Below, in pieces: positions 57,946-64,000 of a stretch of 64,000 bases of DNA (its first letter is position 1; each line of letters opens with the position of its first letter). Location of the stretch: positions 62,001 to 126,000 of the forward strand of contig JARRQJ010000004.1 of assembly GCA_037381915.1 (NCBI GenBank), given 5' to 3'. A program made the translations under genes and the position numbers. The DNA is from JARRQJ01 sp037381915. Lineage in GTDB: Bacteria; Pseudomonadota; Gammaproteobacteria; DRLM01. The notes under the pieces were generated by a model. That model was not told the origin of the DNA and made no database searches. It worked only from the letters and a program-made list of their open reading frames with translations.

Positions 57946-58226
57946 GGCTACAGGATACCTCTTTACAGAGCGAGGAACGCACATTGCGCCGCGCAAGATT
58001 ATACGGTCATCGAATCCCAACCCCGTCATTGGGACCGCAATACCAAGCGCAGGGTTCCAGCGAATCATTCCCACCGCATCGAACACCCCGGGCTTCTTCC
58101 CACCGGGCAATAATTCTTTATACTTCACGGGGCTGGACCTTGCGATCGAGCGAGCGCATACGGACGGGGGAGGAACCCGATCATCGGGCCGCGACACATT
58201 GCCCACAGAATCTCGGCGATTAGCGT

Positions 58227-59069
58227 ATGAACTATTGGCTGCAGCGACTCCACCCGCGAAACGTCTATTCCGCCCTTCAGGCGATCGACCGGGAGACGGA
58301 ACGTTCCCCCGCTCCCCCGGGAACATTCGACACGGTCCCCGCCGTCGCGCTGCTGACAACCGCCGTCTGCCTGCTGTTTATCCACTATATGAAATTCACC
58401 ACCTCGTTCAGGGCCATTGTGGAGTTGTATGCCGCCGTCACTCATCAAGGGACCGGCTTCTTTGCAAAGCTGTGGCGCGACCCCTTCTTCGCCTTATATA
58501 CCAACCTGTGGTGGGGCATAATTCACCTGATCGGCTACGTCGTCATCCCCGCCCTGGTGGTCAAGTTCGTGTTCAAGCAACGGCTGATGGACAACGGCCT
58601 ACGGCTGGAGAAGACCCGCGACTATCTCTTCTGGTACATCGCCCTCGCTGTCCCTATCGTCTTTTTCGCCTACTTCGCCAGCTTTCGCCAGGACTTTCTC
58701 AACACCTATCCTTTTTACCGGCTCGCCTTCCGCAGCGGCTTCGATCTGCTCGCCTGGGAGATCATCTATCTCAGTCAATTCGTGTTCCTCGAATTTTTCT
58801 TTCGCGGTTTCCTGCTGCATGCCTGCCGGCCCGCCTTCGGCGCCAACGCGGTATTTGTCATGTGCGTCCCGTACCTGATGATCCACTTCGCCAAGCCCTG
58901 GCCGGAGGCGGCCGGGGCCATCCTGTTCGGCCTGTTTCTGGGGATACTGGCGCTGCGCTCGCGCTCCATATGGGGCGGCGCCGCGGTACACATGAGCGTG
59001 GCCCTGAGCATGGACATGCTGGCCTTGATGCAGCGGGGACATTTGCCGACCCGGTGGTGGCCGACATGA
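58227..59069 (+). CDS. CPBP family intramembrane protease-like protein
   Basis: A polytopic membrane protein of 280 residues, about seven helices. The C-terminal CPBP/Abi domain shows the first motif as FVLEFFFRGFLLHA (one Glu, conserved Arg), the second as YLMIHFAKP, and the third as GGAAVHMSVALSMD. These are the glutamate and histidines of the glutamic intramembrane protease family, though the canonical double Glu is only partial. Some members cleave sorting signals. It sits 13 nt before a DUF1461 gene and probably shares its transcript. Confidence 0.78.
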   Translation: MNYWLQRLHPRNVYSALQAIDRETERSPAPPGTFDTVPAVALLTTAVCLLFIHYMKFTTSFRAIVELYAAVTHQGTGFFAKLWRDPFFALYTNLWWGIIHLIGYVVIPALVVKFVFKQRLMDNGLRLEKTRDYLFWYIALAVPIVFFAYFASFRQDFLNTYPFYRLAFRSGFDLLAWEIIYLSQFVFLEFFFRGFLLHACRPAFGANAVFVMCVPYLMIHFAKPWPEAAGAILFGLFLGILALRSRSIWGGAAVHMSVALSMDMLALMQRGHLPTRWWPT

Positions 59070-59082
59070 TGGGCCGCCGCTG

Positions 59083-59841
59083 ATGGGAGGTATACTGGAT
59101 CGGTCGCGATGGCCGGTGTTGTTCGTGAGCGCCTTCTTCACCGCATTGTTCATCGCCTGGCACGCGCTGAGTGCCGTCGATTTTCTCTACCCGGTCTGGC
59201 ATAAGGTGCTCGACATCGGCGACACGGTACGCGTTTACGGACCGCAGAACCGCAACCGTCACGGCTTCGAATACACCAATGCCGAAGAACACGCCCGATT
59301 GTTTGCCGCCATCGTGCGCGGCGTGGAAAACGGCGGGCGCGGTCTGAAGAACCTGCGTTACCGGGACGCGAACGGCCGTCCCATCGACACTCTGCTGACC
59401 GCGCCGGAAATCGTCCACCTCAAGGATGTGGCCCGGCTGGTGTCCGGTTTTCAGGTGTTCGGCTGGTGCTGCGTGGTGGTATTCATCGGCGTGGGCGCGT
59501 CATTACGGTTCAGGCCGACACCGAGACCCGCCCTGGGAAGGTATCTGGCCTATTTCACCGCCATTGTCGCCCTCGTCACCGGCGCAATCCTGGCGATCGG
59601 CGCGAAGGCCATGTTCTACAAATTCCACAGCTGGATATTCCCCGCGGGTCATCAATGGTTTTTCTATTATCAGGAGTCCCTCATGACCACCCTGATGAAG
59701 GCGCCGGACCTGTTTGCGGGCATCGCGGCGGAATGGCTGATGCTGACGATTGTGCTATTCATGCTGCTGAGCGCATTTTCACTATGGGCGGTAACCGACC
59801 GGAAAAACACTGCGAGACGAACGACGCTTCCCCGTGCCTGA
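59083..59841 (+). CDS. DUF1461 (Lit-like) integral membrane protein
   Basis: A 252-residue membrane protein with about five helices and a long periplasmic loop after the first. The loop has YTNAEEHARLFAAIV and EIVHLKDVARLVSGF; a later segment AMFYKFHSWIFPAGHQWFFY gives a second His. Such His-containing segments are features of DUF1461, which includes the lipoprotein transacylase Lit of Gram-positive bacteria. Whether this protein moves acyl chains on lipoproteins is inference. Start codon lacks a clear ribosome site. Likely co-transcribed with the CPBP gene. Confidence 0.68.
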   Translation: MGGILDRSRWPVLFVSAFFTALFIAWHALSAVDFLYPVWHKVLDIGDTVRVYGPQNRNRHGFEYTNAEEHARLFAAIVRGVENGGRGLKNLRYRDANGRPIDTLLTAPEIVHLKDVARLVSGFQVFGWCCVVVFIGVGASLRFRPTPRPALGRYLAYFTAIVALVTGAILAIGAKAMFYKFHSWIFPAGHQWFFYYQESLMTTLMKAPDLFAGIAAEWLMLTIVLFMLLSAFSLWAVTDRKNTARRTTLPRA

Positions 59842-59860
59842 GCCGTACGACGGGTTCCCC

Positions 59861-60244
59861 TCATGTTTCCAGACTCTTATGCCTGAGTTCACGGGCGTGG
59901 CTTTCCCAATCTTGTCCGTCGAATGGCGCGATGGACAGCGTGCGGGGCCTGGTATCCAGACAACGGACGTTGACATCGTAGCCGTCCGGGTTCGAGCGGG
60001 GAATATAATAGGGCTTAATACCGCAGACATCGCAGAACAGATGCTTGGCAACGCCGGTATTGAAGGTGTAGGTGATGATATGCTCTTCGCCGGCCAGCAG
60101 GCGAAACTTGGACCTGGGAACTATCAGATGAAGATAACCCGACTTGGTGCAGATCGAGCAATTACACTCGTCCACCTCCAGGTCCGCCGGGGCCTCCACT
60201 TCGAACCGGATCGCACCGCAATGACAACTGCCTTGATATATCAC
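59861..60244 (-). CDS. GFA family protein (CENP-V/GFA zinc-binding domain)
   Basis: A small zinc-binding protein of 127 residues. The start is a GTG at 60244 with AGGAGG 5 nt upstream; the open frame upstream to 60340 has no homology. The GFA pattern is complete: GSCHCGAIRFEVEA, ECNCSICTKSGYLH, and FCDVCGIKPYYIPRS supply the cysteines. The family was named for glutathione-dependent formaldehyde activation, but that activity is not general. It lies convergent to the DUF1461 gene. Confidence 0.88.
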   Translation of the reverse strand: MIYQGSCHCGAIRFEVEAPADLEVDECNCSICTKSGYLHLIVPRSKFRLLAGEEHIITYTFNTGVAKHLFCDVCGIKPYYIPRSNPDGYDVNVRCLDTRPRTLSIAPFDGQDWESHARELRHKSLET

Positions 60245-60343
60245 GTCCGCCTCCTGCGGGCAAAATCGCTGATCGATGCTTAAAGCGCAAGCACCATCGC
60301 CCGCATGAGCGACAGCAACTCGATAAAGGAGCACGTTCACCTA

Positions 60344-60886
60344 TCAAATCCCGTCGACGTGCGCCTTCTGTCCTTCCTTCATCAAGATGTCTATGGCCGT
60401 GAGCCAATATTTGCCGGACACCTGAGTGAACTCGAACATCGAAGTACTCTGCCAGCCTTGCGCATAGGAATTGGTCATGTATTTCACCACGACGGCGTCG
60501 TCGGTCCGGTCGATGCACAAGGCCTTCAGTATGTCATCGCCCTCATTAAACGCCGCCGGCGCGTCGCAATTCGAGAATTCCTTGCCTGACTTCTTCATGC
60601 TCGCATATAAATGCGCGTAGTTGCTTACCAATGCGGGCACATATTGCTTGGCGACATAGTCGTAAACCCGCTCGTCTATTTGCGGCGCGCTCAGGCTTTT
60701 GTTGGTGACGTAGGCACGCGGCCTGATTTGTTTGTACAGTGAATCCGTCACCTGTTTGTAAGCGACGCTCGCTTCGAGCGACTCTGATGAGCGGCGCAGC
60801 CCGTCCGCGATTTCGGACAGATTGTCCGCGGCATATGCGGCCGTCGACAACGCCAAGGTCAAGAATCCGATCGCCGCTTGCTCCAT
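60344..60886 (-). CDS. Secreted protein of unknown function
   Basis: A 180-residue protein with a signal peptide (AAIGFLTLALSTAAYA). The mature part has helical repeats rich in Ser, Ala and Tyr, two cysteines (FSNCDAPA and ALCIDRTDD) that may pair, and a beta-rich end (DAVVVKYMTNSYA, FEFTQVSGKYWLTAIDI). AAGG lies before the ATG. No family was recognised. It lies about 100 nt upstream of the GFA gene on the same strand. Confidence 0.65.
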   Translation of the reverse strand: MEQAAIGFLTLALSTAAYAADNLSEIADGLRRSSESLEASVAYKQVTDSLYKQIRPRAYVTNKSLSAPQIDERVYDYVAKQYVPALVSNYAHLYASMKKSGKEFSNCDAPAAFNEGDDILKALCIDRTDDAVVVKYMTNSYAQGWQSTSMFEFTQVSGKYWLTAIDILMKEGQKAHVDGI

Positions 60887-61171
60887 TGCCTTTTCCCGTT
60901 ATGCACCCCGCATAACCGACTTGCCCGAAGCCCCACCCGACGAACCAGCAGCCCGGGGTTGAACGGTTGCCAGCCCGCCGGCGTAATCTCATTATCCGGA
61001 TAGTGCACTGCGCCGAGCAGGTCCGTACTCCGACCCCCGATCGCGAAAAGCCCAGGCCGCATGCGTCCCATTCCGGCGGCACAATCGGCGACTGTTGCAG
61101 TCTAGTGCAAACGGCGCGAATGCGAAAGCAGGACCCGCGCCCGCATTTTCACTGCATTCAATCCGCCGGTT

Positions 61172-62938
61172 TCAGAATTGCCAGAACAGGGGAATCAGTG
61201 ACAGGGAGATGATACCGACGAGGACCGAAACGGGAATACCAGCCCGCAGGTAATCGGCAAAGCGATAACCGCCGGGCCCCATCACCATCAGATTGGTCTG
61301 ATAGCCGATTGGCGTCGCGAAACTCGCCGAGGCGGCAAACAACACGGCGATCACGAACGGCATGAAATCGACGCCCAGGGTATGCGCCGTGGCGATCGCA
61401 ATGGGAAACATGAGGGCGGCCGCCGCATTGTTGGTGATCAATTCCGTGAACAACACCGTGATCACATACACGGCCACCAGAGCCAGCCAGGGATCGCCCA
61501 CGCCCACCGCGGTGATTTCGGCGGCGATGTGCTGCGCCGCGCCGCTCTTGTCCAGGGCCTTGCCGATGGCGAGTGCGGCCGCGATGGTTAACAGCACCTG
61601 CCAGTCCACGGCGCGACGCGCGGCACTGCTGGTGGTACACCCCGTGATGACGATTGCGGCGGCGGCCAGCATCGAGGCAGTGAGCATGCTGGTCCATCCC
61701 AGGGTCACGGCGACCACCATGGCGCCGATGATGGTCAGTGCCAGCCCGGCCTTGTCGTGCCGTGGCGGCCGCGAGTTCTCGATGGTGCTGACAAGATAAA
61801 AGTCCCGCGAATTACGCTGCTGCTCGACGAACGCCGGATGGGTGAGCAACATCAGGGTGTCGCCCGCCCGCAGACTGACGTCGCCGATCTTCTGGCGCAA
61901 CTGTTCGCCGTTGCGGGCGACGGCGATCACTGCGGCGTTGTAACGGGTGCGGAAGCGGCCCTCGCGCACCGTCCGTCCGACCAGCGGACAACTGTCGGAG
62001 ACCACCGCCTCGACCAGGCAGCGTTCGCCGGCGGCCCGCAGTTTGAACACCTGGTCGGTCGCCGGAGTCAAGCCGCGAATCTTTTGCAGGTCGACGATCG
62101 ACTCCGCCAGACCGGTAAAGATCAGCCGGTCGCGCGCCTCGAGACGCTCCTGGGGAGACACCGCGGGGAGGCTGTTGGCCCCGCGCTCGATCTCCATGAG
62201 GAACAGTCCGGGCAGATGGCGCAATCCCGCCTCTTCGATCGTCCGACCGATCAGGGGACTGTCCGCGTCCACCAGCATCTCTACGATATAGGAACGGGAA
62301 TTCTCCATCTGGGTCACCGCCGATTGGCGGTCCGGCAGCAGCCAACGGCTGGTCAACCAAACAAACGCGATCACCGCGGCGACGAGCGGCGCCCCCACCA
62401 CAGCGATTTCGAACATGCCGAGGGATTTGTGCCCGACCTCGTTGATAAGCATGCCGTTGACGATCAAATTGGTGCTGGTCCCGATCAGGGTGGTGGAACC
62501 GCCGATCACCGCGGCATAGCTGAGCGGGATCATCAGCTTGGAAGGGGCGATGTGGTTCTTCTTGGCCCAGTCGCTCACCGCACCGATGAACATGGACACC
62601 AAAGGGGTATTGTTGAGAAAGGCGCTGGCACCGGCCACCGGGACCATGAGACTCAACTGCGCGACACCCACCGATCGCGGCCGCCCCAGCAAGCGGGCGA
62701 GAATACCGGTCATGGCGCCGGTCTCCTGCACGCCGCTGCTGACGATATACAGCATGCCGATCGTCACCATGCCTTCATTGGACAATCCCGCCAGCGCCTC
62801 CGCGGGGGTCAGCACACCGGCCAGCAACAACAGCATCATACCGCCGACCATGACCACGTCCGTGGCGATGCGGCTCATGCTGAGCGCACCGAAGCAGGCG
62901 GCCACCACCGCCAGGGTATACCAGGCTTGCCAAGTCAT
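61172..62938 (-). CDS. SLC13/DASS family transporter with two TrkA-C domains
   Basis: A 588-residue inner-membrane protein. N-terminal helices include FLNNTPLVSMFIGAVSDWA (SNT-like signature) and STTLIGTSTNLIVNG. The middle, residues ~205-390, holds two soluble RCK/TrkA-C domains (SPLIGRTIEEAGLRHLPGLF; CPLVGRTVREGRFRTRYNAA). The second membrane half follows, with LITNNAAAALMFPIAIATA and SFATPIGYQTNLMV. Family members carry sodium-coupled dicarboxylates, sulfate or similar anions; the substrate is not visible. It is monocistronic. Confidence 0.9.
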   Translation of the reverse strand: MTWQAWYTLAVVAACFGALSMSRIATDVVMVGGMMLLLLAGVLTPAEALAGLSNEGMVTIGMLYIVSSGVQETGAMTGILARLLGRPRSVGVAQLSLMVPVAGASAFLNNTPLVSMFIGAVSDWAKKNHIAPSKLMIPLSYAAVIGGSTTLIGTSTNLIVNGMLINEVGHKSLGMFEIAVVGAPLVAAVIAFVWLTSRWLLPDRQSAVTQMENSRSYIVEMLVDADSPLIGRTIEEAGLRHLPGLFLMEIERGANSLPAVSPQERLEARDRLIFTGLAESIVDLQKIRGLTPATDQVFKLRAAGERCLVEAVVSDSCPLVGRTVREGRFRTRYNAAVIAVARNGEQLRQKIGDVSLRAGDTLMLLTHPAFVEQQRNSRDFYLVSTIENSRPPRHDKAGLALTIIGAMVVAVTLGWTSMLTASMLAAAAIVITGCTTSSAARRAVDWQVLLTIAAALAIGKALDKSGAAQHIAAEITAVGVGDPWLALVAVYVITVLFTELITNNAAAALMFPIAIATAHTLGVDFMPFVIAVLFAASASFATPIGYQTNLMVMGPGGYRFADYLRAGIPVSVLVGIISLSLIPLFWQF

Positions 62939-63123
62939 TCAGTCACTTTCGCCACGCACTGTCCTGATGTCTCGTCCATTGTCGGTCCGGGTGCCGGTCA
63001 AGGCGCCGCGGCATCTCCGCGCCACGGAACTCCGCCAGAGTTTAACGTCACCACGTACAATTAAGTGAATGATAACCGGAAAGAAACTTCTCGTCCCGCC
63101 GGGAACGCGCGAACAGCCCGCGC

Positions 63124-63405
63124 TCACTCCTCGCCTTCCAGTACCAGACCGACCTTGAATTTGCGGTTCTGCAACAGGCTTCGGCAATGCTCCGCCTGGC
63201 CGGTCGGGACATAGAAGCCCACGCCAGGCAGCTCGACCAGCCCGCCGAAGATGGAAGAGCGCATGAAGGGAGTCGGCTTGACCGTGTAGGTAATGCCGTT
63301 CTCAGTCAACAGATTCTCAACGGCTTTGGCCTCCGAGGTCTTGCCCGCGATATAGACCAGCGCCACGTCCTTTTCTTCCAGGGTCTGCGGATCAACATAG
63401 GCCAT
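63124..63405 (-). CDS. DUF2007 domain protein
   Basis: A 93-residue soluble protein with one DUF2007 (putative signal-transducing) domain: LVYIAGKTSEAKAVENLLTE, then VKPTPFM and GVGFYVPTGQAEHCRSLL. The ligand is unknown. About 185 nt separate it from the start of the SLC13 gene downstream on the same strand. Confidence 0.8.
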   Translation of the reverse strand: MAYVDPQTLEEKDVALVYIAGKTSEAKAVENLLTENGITYTVKPTPFMRSSIFGGLVELPGVGFYVPTGQAEHCRSLLQNRKFKVGLVLEGEE

Positions 63406-63655
63406 GGCTGATTATCCTGCACTCCATCGTCATGACATACACGGAACAATTTGAGGGTTCAAGCGGTCGCGCAATAAATCCCCGTCTTGGCCTTCAACTC
63501 GTTTCGGTTCCATTTCTCGGTTAGTCTTGAGTCTACCCGCCCGTGGCCGTCGATTGCGTCTCCCCCATCCGGCTGGGGGCTGAAGCGCTTGGCAGCAGCA
63601 AGTCTCACGACACATGCCCATGTTTGTCGTTGGACGATCCAAGCGAATGGACAGA

Positions 63656-64000
63656 TCAATAGGGCGAGCCGTCCTTATGGGTGAAATGCCATCTACCGTC
63701 CACCAACGTGGCCTTGAGGTCATCATCCGGATAGCTCGCCTCGTCTCCAGCCGTCCTGTCGCCGATTTCGAGATACACGACCTCCTCCGCCGTCTCGTTG
63801 ATCAGCTGATGGCCGTCGCCGCTGCCGGCTCTGAAACCCGCGCACATGCCAGGCGAAAGTTGCATGCGACCGGCGTCGGTGTGAAGGGTCGGCCGGCCCT
63901 CCACAATGTAAATGAACTCGTCCTGCCTGGAATGGGCGTGGCGAAGGGCGGATATCGCGTGCGGGAGCAGGCGAGTCAGGTTGACGCCGAAATTCGTCAG
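63656..64000 (-). CDS. Cupin domain protein, partial (runs off right edge)
   Basis: The coding frame continues to base 64000, so the N-terminus is missing. The visible 114 residues form most of a cupin barrel: NFGVNLTRLLPHAISALRH, AHSRQDEFIYIVEG (His/Glu metal ligands), LSPGMCAGFRAGSGDGHQL and VYLEIGDRT. The C-terminus HFTHKDGSPY is typical of a group of small cupins. A start inside the window at 63904 would cut the barrel in half, so it is rejected. Substrate unknown. Confidence 0.85.
   Translation of the reverse strand: MTNFGVNLTRLLPHAISALRHAHSRQDEFIYIVEGRPTLHTDAGRMQLSPGMCAGFRAGSGDGHQLINETAEEVVYLEIGDRTAGDEASYPDDDLKATLVDGRWHFTHKDGSPY

Noticed and set aside
57946..58359. Upstream extension of the TlpA gene
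   Set aside because: The extra N-terminal codons are basic, lack homology and overlap the divergent CPBP gene. The signal peptide begins at 57945.
60887..61082. Minus-strand frame as an independent gene
   Set aside because: The long frame runs into the secreted-protein gene out of phase and has no start or family support; kept only as a low-interest finding.

Overview
The window looks like chromosome of a GC-rich gammaproteobacterium. Three conserved blocks support this: surE-pcm-yqaA-nlpD-rpoS, a complete 14-gene nuo operon preceded by tpiA-secG-tRNA-Leu(GAG), and carA-carB-greA / yhbY / rlmE-ftsH-folP-glmM. A PEP-CTERM protein, two Slp-type lipoproteins and an encapsulated-ferritin-like protein fit an environmental, possibly chemolithotrophic or sulfur-oxidising lineage (Chromatiales- or Acidiferrobacterales-like). 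That placement is inference. No rRNA, insertion sequence, phage or CRISPR was seen.

Layout. (1) 1-12.4 kb, all minus strand: carbon and energy metabolism. It holds glycogen debranching enzyme, a histidine phosphatase, alpha-glucan phosphorylase, pyruvate dehydrogenase-type E1 alpha and beta, PEP synthase (disrupted), a carboxymuconolactone-decarboxylase-like protein, phosphate acetyl/butyryltransferase and the start of a P-type H+-ATPase. Together they could take glycogen to pyruvate, acetyl-CoA and acyl phosphate. (2) 12.5-17.6 kb: two tandem Slp lipoproteins, then the surE-pcm-yqaA-nlpD-rpoS stationary-phase operon, with 4-bp overlaps through surE, pcm, yqaA and nlpD. (3) 17.8-21.7 kb, mostly plus strand: a DUF815 ATPase, an OmpA-like beta-barrel, a PEP-CTERM protein (minus), a decayed GNAT acetyltransferase and a JmjC/cupin-type oxygenase. 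(4) 21.8-36.8 kb: nuoA to nuoN in canonical order on the minus strand. (5) 37-49.5 kb: the housekeeping block tRNA-Leu, secG, tpiA, glmM, folP, ftsH, rlmE | yhbY | DUF4149, greA, carB, carA. (6) 49.6-52.3 kb: an insertion between carA and dapB with a split Ig-like / choice-of-anchor-U surface protein and a secreted protein of unknown function. (7) 52.3-64 kb: dapB, then mixed accessory genes, including YqcC, an exonuclease, an alpha/beta hydrolase, an O-methyltransferase, an EncFtn-like ferritin, a secreted adhesin-E-like protein, a TlpA thioredoxin, a CPBP protease followed by a DUF1461/Lit-like membrane protein, a GFA protein, an SLC13 transporter, a DUF2007 protein and a partial cupin.

Several genes are interrupted by small indels: ppsA, the GNAT gene, the Ig-like surface protein and perhaps the adhesin-E-like gene. 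The rest of each protein stays recognisable in another frame. This suggests either recent decay or consensus errors in the sequence, and it should be resolved before calling gene loss.

The items most worth follow-up are the EncFtn-like ferritin with no encapsulin and no visible cargo-loading tail, the CPBP protease/DUF1461 pair, the insertion between dapB and carA, and the pyruvate/glycogen cluster with its broken PEP synthase. No clearly new defence or mobile system was found.
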